Shown here one piece after another: positions 1 through 12,940 of a stretch of 64,000 nt of DNA. The notes beneath the pieces are model-generated. The model made no database searches. It had not been told where the DNA came from and saw only the letters and a list, made by a program, of their open reading frames with translations. The position numbers and the translations under genes were made by a program. The DNA comes from an uncultured Chloroflexota bacterium (GTDB taxonomy: Bacteria > Chloroflexota > Anaerolineae > Caldilineales > Caldilineaceae): assembly GCA_903858085.1 (NCBI GenBank), contig CAIOHJ010000103.1:1-64000 (forward strand). Reading direction: 5' to 3'. Each line of letters starts with the position of its first letter. Positions within the stretch are counted from its first letter, which is position 1.

Positions 1-185
1 AGGGGGTCGTCCAACCCCAGCCGGCCGCGCAGCTCACTGACCCGTTCGGCAGAGACGTTCTGCCTGCCCAAAAGGGCGGTCACAGCGTCTCCTGGCACGA
101 GATGAAGGATCGAAAAGACCAACACCGACACGCCCAAAAGCACCAGCAGCGAAGTCAAAAGGCGGCGCAGCAGATACTGGTACAT
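1..185 (-). CDS. ABC transporter permease, DppB/OppB type (N-terminal part)
   Basis: This is the first 61 residues of an integral membrane permease that runs off the left edge of the window. The reading starts MYQYLLRRLLTSLLVLLGVS, a positively charged N-terminus followed by one long hydrophobic helix. It continues into HLVPGDAV and then a charged segment with RLGLDD, the usual beginning of DppB/OppB-family permeases for peptides, nickel or oligosaccharides. It lies 54 bases downstream of a family-5 binding-protein gene on the same strand, so it is probably the inner-membrane partner of that protein. No clear ribosome binding site precedes the ATG. The family assignment is firm, but the substrate is unknown. 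Confidence 0.85.
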   Translation of the reverse strand, partial: MYQYLLRRLLTSLLVLLGVSVLVFSILHLVPGDAVTALLGRQNVSAERVSELRGRLGLDDP

Positions 186-239
186 GAGGCAGGCTTCGTT
201 GCGGTGCTGTGCGGCAAGCCACACAGCACCGCAGGTCGA

Positions 240-1850
240 TCACTCGGCCAACGCAATGTCGTAGATCCAGGGGTACCCTTCGACGTCGAAGGAGAAGTTC
301 TGGACCGACGGCGCGTTCAGATAGGTGGTGTTGACGGCGAAGAGCGGCAGCACCAGCGCGTTCTCCATGATGATGCGCTGGGCCGTGACATAGTCCTGCT
401 CACGCACGGCTTCGTCGGTCTGCGTGTCCCCGTCGGCCAGCACCCGATCCAGCTCGGCGTCGCTGAAGCGGCTGTAGGCCGCTCCCCCCTCGATGTTTTC
501 AGAATGGAACAGAATGCGCAGCGGCGAGGGGTCGGCACGGGTCCAGTAGATGTAGAGCATGCTGTAGCTGCCGGCAGAGGCTTCCGCTGCAATGCCGGTG
601 TCGTCCATCGCCCGCATCTGCACAGTGAAACCGGCCTGGGTCAGGTAGCCGGCCAACAGTTCGTTGAAAGCCTCTTCCCAGATCGGGGAGGTGATGTAGT
701 CGATCGTCAGCGGCTCCCCCTCTTTTTCGCGCAGACCATCCCCGTCGCTGTCAACCCAGCCAGACTCTTCGAGCAGCCGTGCAGCCTCCGCCGGGTCGTA
801 GCGGTAGAGGCTGGCCGCCTCCTCATCGAAAGACCAGGTCGTCGGCGACAACACGCTGTAGGAGGGAATGCCCAGCTCCTGGAAGGCGGTCCGGACAAAC
901 TCTTCGTGGTTGAGCGCCAGGATCATCGCTTTGCGCACGTTGAGGTCGTCGGTGGGGGCCTTTTGCGTGTTGATCATCATGATCGCCGGGATGCCAGGCT
1001 GGGCGAAGGTTTCCAGCACGCCGGTGCCAGCCTCGGCCAGGGCAATGGCATCCAGCGCCGGCGGCTCGCTGGCAATCTGGATTTCACCGGTCTCAAAGGC
1101 CGTCAGCCGGGTGGCAGATTCGGGCAGGAAACGGAAAATGACCTGTTCGAGCCGGGCCGGCCCCTGATGGGCGGCAAAGGGGGGCGCCCAGTTGTAGTCC
1201 GGGTTGCGCTCGAGCACAAGCTGGGACTGCGCATCCCAACGCACGAAACGAAATGGGCCGGTGCCAACCGGGTTGCGCCCGTAGTCGCTGCCCGAACTCT
1301 CCAGCGCCGTCGGCGACGAGATGCTGAGCCACTGACGTGCAGCGTCGCGCAGAAAGGTCGGGTACGGGGCGGCAAATTTTACAACGACGGTGAATTCGTC
1401 GACCACCTCGCTCCCAAGATACTGGTGGTCGACCAGCAGGGTCTTGCCGCCTGACTCCAACACCGCGTCGCTGACAATGTGGTCGAACGAGGCCTGGACC
1501 GCAGCCGCGTTGAAAGGGGTGCCGTCGTGAAAGGTGACATCCTGGCGCAGGGCAAAGGTGAACTCAGTGTAGGCGTCGTTGACCTCCCAGCTGGATGCCA
1601 AGGCAGGGTGCAGGGTGGTGTCCGGCGCCATCGACAGCAGCGAGTCGAAGAGGTTGATCAGAACCAGCTGCTCCTGCACATAGACGGCGTCGCCTGGGTC
1701 GAGGGTCTCCGGCTCCGAACCGAGCCCGAGGGTCAAGGTCTCTCCCGCGGCACCCTCCGGGCCAGGAGAAGCCGCCGGCGGCACACAGGCCACCAGCAGC
1801 CAGCCAACCGCCAGCACCCACAGCAGGGTCGAATGAAATTTCCAGCGCAT
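240..1850 (-). CDS. Family-5 extracellular solute-binding lipoprotein (peptide/nickel/opine ABC importer)
   Basis: This 536-residue protein captures an oligopeptide-like or oligosaccharide ligand outside the cell and delivers it to an ABC permease. A hydrophobic signal ends in the lipobox LVAC with Cys22 as the predicted lipidated residue. The mature protein starts with the family-5 pattern LTLGLGSEPETLDPGDA and carries DVTFHDGTPFNA and GTGPFRF further on. The ATG at 1850 is chosen because AAGGAGAG sits just upstream and because it places the signal peptide at the N-terminus; the longer open frame upstream lacks a signal. The permease fragment at 1-185 follows on the same strand. It differs clearly in sequence from the other family-5 binding protein at 9592-11553, so the two importers probably have different ligands. 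Confidence 0.92.
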   Translation of the reverse strand: MRWKFHSTLLWVLAVGWLLVACVPPAASPGPEGAAGETLTLGLGSEPETLDPGDAVYVQEQLVLINLFDSLLSMAPDTTLHPALASSWEVNDAYTEFTFALRQDVTFHDGTPFNAAAVQASFDHIVSDAVLESGGKTLLVDHQYLGSEVVDEFTVVVKFAAPYPTFLRDAARQWLSISSPTALESSGSDYGRNPVGTGPFRFVRWDAQSQLVLERNPDYNWAPPFAAHQGPARLEQVIFRFLPESATRLTAFETGEIQIASEPPALDAIALAEAGTGVLETFAQPGIPAIMMINTQKAPTDDLNVRKAMILALNHEEFVRTAFQELGIPSYSVLSPTTWSFDEEAASLYRYDPAEAARLLEESGWVDSDGDGLREKEGEPLTIDYITSPIWEEAFNELLAGYLTQAGFTVQMRAMDDTGIAAEASAGSYSMLYIYWTRADPSPLRILFHSENIEGGAAYSRFSDAELDRVLADGDTQTDEAVREQDYVTAQRIIMENALVLPLFAVNTTYLNAPSVQNFSFDVEGYPWIYDIALAE

Positions 1851-1876
1851 CAAGGACTCTCCTTCTTGAAAAACGG

Positions 1877-3490
<1,614 letters not shown>

Positions 3491-3498
3491 CGCAAGGG

Positions 3499-4572
3499 TT
3501 ACCTGGGCGGCTTGGAAAATCTCTGCTGCCGAGGGGATGGGCTCGGCAGGGCTGGAGGCCAGGCCAGATAGCTGAGCAGCAGCCCGACGACGCCGGGCAG
3601 AAAAATGGCGCCGCCGACCAGATGGATCGACCATCTGGTTCCTTCGCTCTGCAGCAGGGCGAGGAAGTAGGCGCCGAACAACAGCGCCGGCGCCACAAAG
3701 GCGAAGACCCGCAGCCCGCGCAGATCCGGATACAGGGCCTGGGCCCGCACCAGCAGCCAGTCGCTGGCGACCACAGCGGCCAGCATGGCGCCCAGCAGCA
3801 GGCCAGCGTACGGCAGCTCCCAGTTCACAATCGCCATCGCCCCTGTGTTGACCCCCCAGACCAGCGTCAACGCCCCGGCCGGCAGCACCCAGCGCTGCAG
3901 CAGCAGAAACGCCAGCCCCATCAGCAGGGCTGCTGTCACCATCAGGCTGACCACACCAGCCATCTGGCCGACGTCGTTGTGGAACGAGTGGTGCAGACGG
4001 CCCCCGATCACGCTCATCAGCGGGTGCGAAAACATCATAAAAAAGGTGAAGAGGGAGAGCAGCAGCGTCCCTGACAGCAGTGCAGGGGCCAACGCACGCC
4101 AGCCCGCAGAGCCGGGGCGACGCCACGCAGCCCGCAGCGGCGCACTCACCACCAGGGCCATCCCGATGCCGAGGAGCAGGTGGGTCGGGCTGACCAGCGC
4201 CTCAAAGTCCTCTTCGATGCCGAAAAGGGTATGCCAGACCAGGTCACCCACGCCGCCAGCCGCAAAAATGGCCGAGCCCAGCAGCGCCAGCCCGTAGCCG
4301 TCCGGCAGCACAGAGGTCCACGGCAGGCCGCTGTGGCGGTTCCACAGCCCGGCTCCGAGCAGGGCCAGCGCAGTCAGGACAAATCCTCCGTAAAAAAAGG
4401 CGTGCCACGGTGTAAAAAAGCTCTGGTCGACGAGGCCATGGTTGTGTGCCCAGCCATCCACAAAAAGCCCTCCCACAAACAGGGTGGCCAGCGCTACAAA
4501 ACTGGCGTCGTACCCCAGCCCAGAGATGGGGCGGGGTGGGGCGCCCACGGCCTCTTCAGAGAGAAAAGCCAT
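3499..4572 (-). CDS. Polytopic integral membrane protein of unknown function
   Basis: I do not recognise this 357-residue protein. It shows about ten hydrophobic segments, spread from residue 25 to the C-terminus, so it is an inner-membrane protein with little soluble mass. Several histidines lie at membrane edges: WAHNHG, TPWHAFFYGG, DLVWHTLFG, SPTHLLLG and FSHPLMS. Such a pattern could mean metal or haem binding, but I see no standard motif that would name it. The start overlaps the 3' end of the upstream GNAT gene by 17 bases, and the amidohydrolase starts 8 bases after it. The three genes are therefore probably co-transcribed and translationally coupled. Confidence 0.75.
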   Translation of the reverse strand: MAFLSEEAVGAPPRPISGLGYDASFVALATLFVGGLFVDGWAHNHGLVDQSFFTPWHAFFYGGFVLTALALLGAGLWNRHSGLPWTSVLPDGYGLALLGSAIFAAGGVGDLVWHTLFGIEEDFEALVSPTHLLLGIGMALVVSAPLRAAWRRPGSAGWRALAPALLSGTLLLSLFTFFMMFSHPLMSVIGGRLHHSFHNDVGQMAGVVSLMVTAALLMGLAFLLLQRWVLPAGALTLVWGVNTGAMAIVNWELPYAGLLLGAMLAAVVASDWLLVRAQALYPDLRGLRVFAFVAPALLFGAYFLALLQSEGTRWSIHLVGGAIFLPGVVGLLLSYLAWPPALPSPSPRQQRFSKPPR

Positions 4573-5536
4573 TCGCCGCTTCCTTTCCGACCATCGCCTG
4601 GCCGGCCCTCGGGGCGGCAGTCGGTTCCACAGGACGCACTTCCAGCAGATAATGCCACTGTCCGCCGGCCAGCTGCAGGCAGTCGACCATCACATAGCCG
4701 GCAGCAAACGCACCCTCCAGCTGCTGGCGCAACGCAAGCCGCCATGCCATCCCCAGACCAGCGTCGCTGCGCCGGATCTCGGCGATCGCGTCTGGGATCG
4801 GCAGGGCGAGCGCTCTTCCGTCGAGTGGCAGCTCCCCTTCGTCGGGGGCTGGGAGCCCCGCAGCGCTGGTCTTTCCTGGCACCACATAGAGGCCGGCTGG
4901 CACGCTGGGGGCCGCTGAACGCCGCGGCTCTTCAGTCACCCGCTCCTGCACACGCTGGCTGTCCAGCCACCAGTCGACCTGGCAGCGGTCGCTCGGCATA
5001 CCGGCGTTCAGCCCGTCTTGCATCAGCCCGTACCAGTTGCGCTGGTAGGTGTTGCAGACAGCGCCCAGACGGCGGATGTTGAGCAAGGCGTTGGCACGCA
5101 GGAGCGGGTCGTAGGTCCAGGTCACCCAACGGGTCTGGCCCTGGGCGAGGATTGCCTGGCGCTGGGCCCGCTTCAGCTGCGCACCCAGCCCCCGTCCCTG
5201 CCACTCTGGCAGGACACCGGCCATGTGGCTGCAAATTTTGAGATGCAGGCCAGCTGCCTCCGCACGGTTGCCCTCCGCACGGTTGCCCTCCGCAGTCGTC
5301 GTCGGCACCCCGAACCCAGGAAACCAAAAAGCAAGCCCGACCATGCCGCCGGTCTCGGGCGGGCCGGCGGGGGCGAAGGCCCCGAGCAACCCACCCCCAT
5401 TGCGGATCACCGTGATCGCCACGTGCACAGGCACCAGATCCTCGGCTGGGGAGTGCCAGACCCGCTGCTCCAGCTGCTGAAAGTGAGCAACCTCTTCCAG
5501 GTCGGTCACCAGACGCAGCGTCCATGTTTCCTGCAT
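4556..5536 (-). CDS. GNAT-superfamily N-acetyltransferase (COG3375-like)
   Basis: The protein has 326 residues. The N-terminal half is a GNAT domain: LRLVTDLEEVAHFQQLEQRVW starts the fold, VGLAFWFPGF forms a core strand, and the acetyl-CoA pyrophosphate loop is seen in LPEWQGRGLGAQL near residues 109-121. The following TWTYDPLLRANALLNIRRLG is characteristic of the COG3375 group of predicted acetyltransferases, whose acceptor substrates are not established. The start at MQETWTL has AAGGAGAG about ten bases upstream. A 15-base in-frame duplication gives the repeat AEGNRAEGNRAEA near residues 82-93, in a linker before the CoA loop. It is the first of a three-gene minus-strand run. Confidence 0.85.
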   Translation of the reverse strand: MQETWTLRLVTDLEEVAHFQQLEQRVWHSPAEDLVPVHVAITVIRNGGGLLGAFAPAGPPETGGMVGLAFWFPGFGVPTTTAEGNRAEGNRAEAAGLHLKICSHMAGVLPEWQGRGLGAQLKRAQRQAILAQGQTRWVTWTYDPLLRANALLNIRRLGAVCNTYQRNWYGLMQDGLNAGMPSDRCQVDWWLDSQRVQERVTEEPRRSAAPSVPAGLYVVPGKTSAAGLPAPDEGELPLDGRALALPIPDAIAEIRRSDAGLGMAWRLALRQQLEGAFAAGYVMVDCLQLAGGQWHYLLEVRPVEPTAAPRAGQAMVGKEAANGFSL

Positions 5537-5593
5537 CGCCCTTTGCTCTCCTTGGCGCCGAGCCCACACCGGCATCGATCGGTCGCTATGCAC

Positions 5594-5599
5594 AGTATA
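5594..5599 (-). promoter_or_regulatory. Possible -10 box (TATACT) for the GNAT gene
   Basis: The minus strand reads TATACT here, 57 bases before the ATG of the acetyltransferase gene, inside a short A/C-rich stretch with an imperfect 12-base repeat. The same hexamer precedes several other genes in this window. No convincing -35 box is seen, so this is a weak call. Confidence 0.35.
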
Positions 5600-5659
5600 C
5601 CACACAGTACACCACACAGAAGCAGCCCGCAGGGGCCTCTGCTCGTCTGTGCGCCAGAT

Positions 5660-6605
5660 TCAAGAGAAGGGTTCGCTGTACAAATAGCAGCGGACCTGCA
5701 CCCCCTCCACCTGGACGGTGGGCGGCGGTGTGCTGCGGCAGATCTCCATCGCATGCGGGCAGCGCCCGGCAAAACGGCACCCCTGGCGCAGGTATTCGTC
5801 CTGTTCGGTGTCAGCCAGCCGGATCTCTCCCTGCCAGCGGTGTGCGGTGTCTGCCTCTGGGATCGAGGCGCGCAGCAGCTGGGTGTAGGGGTGGCGCGGG
5901 TTCATCAGCACCTCTTCCACCGTTCCCATCTCGACGATGTCGCCCCGGAACATGATGGCAATGCGGTCGCACACATAGTAGGCGGTGGCCAGGTCATGGG
6001 TGATATAGAGGACGCTGACCCCCAGTTCGTCGCGCAGCGTTTTGAAGAGGTTGACGATCGACATGCGCAGCGACGCATCGACCATCGAGACTGGCTCGTC
6101 GGCGACAATCAGCTGGGGGTCGGTCAGCAGCGCGCGAGCGATCGAGATGCGCTGCAGCTGCCCGCCGGAAAATTCGCTGGGGTACTTGCCGGCCAGGTCT
6201 TCGTAGGAGAGCCCGACCGCGTGCAGCTTGGCGTCGATCCTGCGCACCGCTTCGGCCGGCGAGGAGGCCAGCTTGTAATTGCGAAGGGTCTCAAAAAAAT
6301 AGCGTTCGACCGGGCGCAGCGGGTTGAAGGTGCCGAACGGGTCTTGGAAGATCGCCTGGATTCCTTCGGTGAACCAGACCCGCTCGTTTTTGGCTTCTTT
6401 CTTGCCGCTGTGGGTGATGGTGCCGGCGGTGGCATGTTCGAAGCCCAGAATGATGCGGGCGGTGGTGGACTTGCCGCAGCCGCTCTCGCCGGCCAGGGCA
6501 AAAATTTCGGCAGGTTTGATAAAAAACGAGATATTGTCGACTGCGGTGATGCGCAGCTTGGAGAGCACACTGCCCAGCGCAAAGACCTTGGTCAGATTTT
6601 CGACT

Positions 6606-6622
<17 letters not shown>
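5660..6622 (-). CDS. ABC transporter ATP-binding protein, OppF/DppF type
   Basis: This 320-residue ATPase powers the family-5 importer encoded upstream on the same strand. It has the Walker A motif GESGCGKSTT, a Q-loop in FQDPFGTFNP, the signature FSGGQLQRISIARAL, Walker B LIVADEPVS and the switch histidine in YITHDLATAYY. The C-terminal region has the oligopeptide-transporter extension with cysteines (GCRFAGRCPHAMEIC), which in this family can hold an Fe-S cluster. The start at MDKLLEVENL overlaps the end of the partner ATPase gene by 17 bases, indicating coupled translation. It is the last gene of the importer operon. Confidence 0.93.
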
Positions 6623-7613
<991 letters not shown>

Positions 7614-7618
7614 CCTGC

Positions 7619-8473
7619 TCACCCTGCCCCGATACGCTGCACCCGTGTACGCGGGTCCAGATAGACACTGATGCTGACCGAAAGCCAGTACAAAGCGACA
7701 AAAAGCAGCAGCGAGATGGTGATCGGGGTCATCAGCCACCACCACCGACCGAGCAGGATCGCCTGATAGTTGATCGCCCAGTACAGCATGGTGCCCAACG
7801 TCGGGATAGAGAGGTCGAGCAGCCCGAGAATGGCCAGCGTAATTTCCAGCCCGATCGCCCAGGCCATGTTGTTGATCAGGGTGGAAAAGACCAACGGGGT
7901 GATATAGGGCATGTACTCGTTGAAGACCAGCCCCAGCGTATTGGCGCCGGAGAGAATCGAGGTCTGGGTAAACTCCCGCTCACGCAGGCTCAAAATCTGC
8001 GAGCGGATCAGACGTGCGTCCCAGGCCCAGCCAAAAAAGGCCAGCAGCAGCCCCAGGGTGACCAGGTTGAGGCTGGAGCGGATCAGCATGGCCAGCATGA
8101 CGATGACCAAAAACAGGGGGATGACCAGCAGGCTGTCGCTGAAAAACATCAGAACCCGGTCGGTCGTGTGGCCGCGGTAGCCCGCCACCATCCCGACCAC
8201 CACGGCGACGATGCGGGAAACAACCCCGGCGATCAGCGCAATGATCAGCGAGTTGCGCACCGCAAAGGTGGCCAGCCAGAAAATATCCTGGCCATTCGAA
8301 TCTGTCCCCAGCCAGTATTCGGCCGAGGGACGCTGGTCGCGCGGCACCTCCCCCCAGAGCGTCGGGTCATAAGGAGAGCCAAACGAAAGGGCCGCAAAAA
8401 ACAGCAACAGGCAGAGCGCCCAGAAACCGAGCGCAAAGCGGTAATCGCGCAGCAGATCTCGGAACAGTTTCAC
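7619..8473 (-). CDS. ABC transporter permease, DppC/OppC type
   Basis: The 284-residue inner-membrane protein has about six transmembrane helices. The N-terminal segment KLFRDLLRDYRFALGFWALCL and the following WLGTDSNGQDIFWLATFAVRNS are typical of DppC-type permeases (the usual form is LGTDxxGRDxxSR). The cytoplasmic coupling loop is weaker than usual: LSLREREFTQTSILSGANTLGLVFNEYMP stands where EAA-type loops are found. The start is GTG at 8473, supported by TAAGGAG ten bases upstream. The gene sits between the DppB-type permease, 14 bases away, and the OppD ATPase, 5 bases away, within one operon. Confidence 0.92.
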   Translation of the reverse strand: MKLFRDLLRDYRFALGFWALCLLLFFAALSFGSPYDPTLWGEVPRDQRPSAEYWLGTDSNGQDIFWLATFAVRNSLIIALIAGVVSRIVAVVVGMVAGYRGHTTDRVLMFFSDSLLVIPLFLVIVMLAMLIRSSLNLVTLGLLLAFFGWAWDARLIRSQILSLREREFTQTSILSGANTLGLVFNEYMPYITPLVFSTLINNMAWAIGLEITLAILGLLDLSIPTLGTMLYWAINYQAILLGRWWWLMTPITISLLLFVALYWLSVSISVYLDPRTRVQRIGAG

Positions 8474-8487
8474 GGTAGCTGTGCTCC

Positions 8488-9492
8488 TTACATATAGCGA
8501 ATGCGCGGGTCAAAAAACGGATAGAGCAGATCCACGATCAGGACAGCCGTCGTAATCGCCACAATCGAAAAAACCGTGATGCCCATGATCAGGTTGTAGT
8601 CGCCGGTGATGATGGCGTTGTAAAGGAGCGTGCCGAGGCCAGGGTACGAAAAGACGATCTCGGTGATCAGTGCGCCACTGAAGATCAAGCCCAACGACAG
8701 CCCCAGCCCGGTGATCTGCGGCAGCAGGGCGTTGCGGATCACATAGCGGGAGACAATTTTGCTCTCCTGCACCCCGCTCAGCTTGGCATAGAACACAAAA
8801 CTCTCGCCGTTGACATTCTGGACCACCAGTTTCATGGTCTGGAACCAGACCGCTGTGCCGAGGATAAAAATCGAAAAGGCAGGCAGAAACGAATGCCACA
8901 GCACATCTTGGACAAACGCCCAGGAAAGGCTGGGCTGGCGCCCCAGCGTCGCCCCGCCCGAAACCGGGAACCAGCGCACCACATAGGCAAAGAGCAGCAG
9001 CAGGGCGAAGGCAAAAATATAATAGGGCATCGGGCGCAGCACCATCGCCACGGTGTCGAGGAGATGCGACCAGCGCCGGTTCGAGTAATACCCGGCAAAC
9101 CCACCCACCAGGTTGCCGATCCCCCACGCAAGAAGCGTGGTCGTCAGCAGCAGCCCCAACGTCCAGGGCAGGGCTGTGGTGATCAGCCTGAGCACCGGTG
9201 TGGGAAACTGGAAGAATGAAACCCCCAGATCGCCGCGCAGCAGGCGGCCCCAGAACGCCCAGTACTGTTCTCCCATTGACCCCTCAAGCCCATACAGTTC
9301 GGTCAGGTCGGCGATGATTTTGTCGACCGCCCCCGGTTCCAGGGTCGAGCCGCGCGCACGCAGCTCGGCGACCGTGCGCATGACCGGGTCGTTGGGGAGC
9401 AGGCGAGGAATAAAAAAGACTGCGGTGATTCCCAACAGGATCACCAGCACATACTGGATCAGGCGGGGGATCAGGTAGCGGCGTACGAACAT
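8488..9492 (-). CDS. ABC transporter permease, DppB/OppB type
   Basis: The protein has 334 residues and about six transmembrane helices. It forms the substrate channel together with the DppC-type permease downstream. Its N-terminus, MFVRRYLIPRLIQYVLVILL, is the usual start of this family, and LLRGDLGVSFF is the conserved periplasmic stretch before helix 2. The coupling loop and last helices are recognisable in RNALLPQITGLGLSLGLIFSGALITEIVFSYPGLG. The ATG has GAGGAGGT upstream. It lies 99 bases after the binding-protein gene; I see no strong terminator in that gap, so the operon probably reads through. Confidence 0.93.
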   Translation of the reverse strand: MFVRRYLIPRLIQYVLVILLGITAVFFIPRLLPNDPVMRTVAELRARGSTLEPGAVDKIIADLTELYGLEGSMGEQYWAFWGRLLRGDLGVSFFQFPTPVLRLITTALPWTLGLLLTTTLLAWGIGNLVGGFAGYYSNRRWSHLLDTVAMVLRPMPYYIFAFALLLLFAYVVRWFPVSGGATLGRQPSLSWAFVQDVLWHSFLPAFSIFILGTAVWFQTMKLVVQNVNGESFVFYAKLSGVQESKIVSRYVIRNALLPQITGLGLSLGLIFSGALITEIVFSYPGLGTLLYNAIITGDYNLIMGITVFSIVAITTAVLIVDLLYPFFDPRIRYM

Positions 9493-9591
9493 AAAGCGAG
9501 CACCTCCTCATTCAAGGCTGTTGCGGGGGATCTCTCCTCCCGCAACAGCACTTTTCGCCAGGCGCTGACACACGCTCCAGCCCCGAGCGGC

Positions 9592-11553
<1,962 letters not shown>

Positions 11554-11593
11554 CTTCTCCTTTTTGACAGTTGTGGAAATCTGAAAACAACGA

Positions 11594-12619
11594 TTACACC
11601 TTTTCAGCGAGCGCCCGACAGGACTGGCGGATGACCAGCTGGGTCGGGACTCTCTGCAGCTGACTCTCCCAGGGATGGCCCTGGATGAGTTTGAGCACAA
11701 TTTCGGCGGCCAGCCTTCCCATCGACTCAATCGCCTGGTCCACGGTCGTCAGCGGCGGGCTGACCGAAGCGCTCTCCAGCGTGTTGTCGAAACCGACCAC
11801 CGAAAGGTCGGCAGGGATGCGCACCCCCAACTCTGCGGCGACATCGTAGACCCCAAAGGCGGTCTCGTCGCTGGCCGCCAGAATGGCTGTCGGTGGGGCA
11901 GAGAGCGCCAGCAGCCGCCGCGCACATTCGGCGCCCAACGACCGGCTGTAGTCCCCCGTTGCCACCAGCGCCGGGTCTGCCTCGATTCCCCAGTGGGCCA
12001 GCCCGTCTCGGTAGCCGTCCAGCCGACGCCGCGCACTCTGCAAGTCGAGCCGCCCGGTGATGCAGCCGATCCGGGAGTGTCCAAGCGAAACCAGATATGC
12101 CATCGCATCCAGCGCCCCCTGGTAGTTGGTGGCGAGCACAGCCGGAAAATCGGTGCTGGCCTGATGGGGGTCGATCGCCACAACCGGGCAGGCAGTGCGG
12201 TAGTTGGCGGCGTTGGGCGTCACCACGATGATCCCATCGGTGACACTGCCGTTCAACTGCGCCACCAGCTGCTGTTCCCAGCTCGACAGCGCAGAATCGT
12301 GGCTGCGCCCGCTGGCGTAGACCAGCAGGTCGTAGCCGTGCGCCAGTGTTACCTCGTTGACCCCTTTGATCACCAAAGAGGTGAACGGGTGCCAGATCCC
12401 CGGGACAACCAGCCCGACCACGTGGGTCGTGCGGCTGCGCAAACTGCGGGCAGCCATGCTGGACGCGTAGCCCAGCTGAGCGATCACCTGGCGCACCAGC
12501 TCGGCGGTCTCTGGGGCGACATCATCTTTGCCGTTGAGGACACGCGAGACAGTTGAGACAGAGACCCCAGCCTCGCGCGCCACATCGCGAATGGTGGCCC
12601 CACTTTGCAGGCGTTGCAT
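11594..12619 (-). CDS. LacI-family transcriptional regulator
   Basis: The 341-residue protein begins with the LacI helix-turn-helix: ATIRDVAREAGVSVSTVSRVLNG, residues 8-30, then the hinge region LGYASSMAARSLRS. The rest is a periplasmic-binding-protein-like sugar-sensing domain (VVGLVVPGIWHPFTSLVIKGV, ILAASDETAFGVYDVAAELG, VVGFDNT). These proteins usually repress a neighbouring sugar-uptake operon until an inducer sugar or sugar phosphate binds. Its location just upstream of, and in line with, the family-5 importer genes makes that importer the likely target. Tandem repeats overlapping its own promoter suggest autoregulation. No strong ribosome binding site is visible before the ATG. Confidence 0.93.
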   Translation of the reverse strand: MQRLQSGATIRDVAREAGVSVSTVSRVLNGKDDVAPETAELVRQVIAQLGYASSMAARSLRSRTTHVVGLVVPGIWHPFTSLVIKGVNEVTLAHGYDLLVYASGRSHDSALSSWEQQLVAQLNGSVTDGIIVVTPNAANYRTACPVVAIDPHQASTDFPAVLATNYQGALDAMAYLVSLGHSRIGCITGRLDLQSARRRLDGYRDGLAHWGIEADPALVATGDYSRSLGAECARRLLALSAPPTAILAASDETAFGVYDVAAELGVRIPADLSVVGFDNTLESASVSPPLTTVDQAIESMGRLAAEIVLKLIQGHPWESQLQRVPTQLVIRQSCRALAEKV

Positions 12620-12672
12620 GACAGACAGCTCGATTTTGACTGGAAAAGACTTTTTTGAAATACGCCGACAAG

Positions 12673-12696
12673 CCGGTATCGTTCCCGGTATCGTTC
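12673..12696. repeat. Perfect tandem 12-bp repeat, candidate operator
   Basis: The unit CCGGTATCGTTC occurs twice in immediate succession. On the minus strand it starts 6 bases beyond the -10 box of the lacI-type gene, so it covers the expected transcription start. A repressor bound here would block that promoter. LacI-family operators are normally palindromes with a central CG, which this direct repeat is not. The regulator that binds it, if any, is therefore uncertain. Confidence 0.5.
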
Positions 12697-12702
12697 TCAG
12701 CT

Positions 12703-12730
12703 ATTGTAGCGGAAAATGATATTTTGTCAA
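12703..12730 (-). promoter_or_regulatory. Sigma-70-type promoter of the LacI-family gene
   Basis: On the minus strand a perfect -35 TTGACA (12725-12730) is followed after 16 bases by TACAAT (12703-12708). Transcription would start near 12696, giving a leader of about 75 bases to the ATG at 12619. Confidence 0.75.
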
Positions 12731-12793
12731 TCCCCCATTTTTTTTACTCCTTTGTGAGAGGGGCAGGAGAGCAAGCCCCCTGCAAAAAGCGAT

Positions 12794-12822
12794 TTGCCAG
12801 TCGCTGCCCTTTGTGCTATCTT
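12794..12822 (+). promoter_or_regulatory. Sigma-70-type promoter of the amino-acid ABC operon
   Basis: TTGCCA (12794-12799) is separated by 17 bases from TATCTT (12817-12822), which is also preceded by TGC as in extended -10 promoters. The predicted start near 12829 leaves a leader of about 280 bases before the binding-protein ATG, which is unusually long. Confidence 0.6.
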
Positions 12823-12914
12823 AAGTGTGCCGTAGGATGAAGTGTCTGTGGTGTCAAGTCTGCTCCCGTTTTTTGTGTTCAGCGTATCCTCTCAGGCGTC
12901 GGAGGGGGACAACG

Positions 12915-12940
12915 TACGGACACGGCGTATTGTGTCCGTA
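12915..12940. repeat. Perfect 9-bp inverted repeat in the operon leader
   Basis: TACGGACAC and its exact reverse complement GTGTCCGTA flank an 8-base spacer. The element lies about 90 bases downstream of the predicted start of the amino-acid transporter operon. It could be a protein operator or an RNA hairpin; the lack of a T-run argues against a terminator. Confidence 0.6.

Noticed and set aside
102..1454. Long open frame on the plus strand opposite the second binding-protein gene
   Set aside because: Low-complexity composition rich in Arg, Gly and Gln, with no motif; it mirrors third-position GC bias of the true gene.
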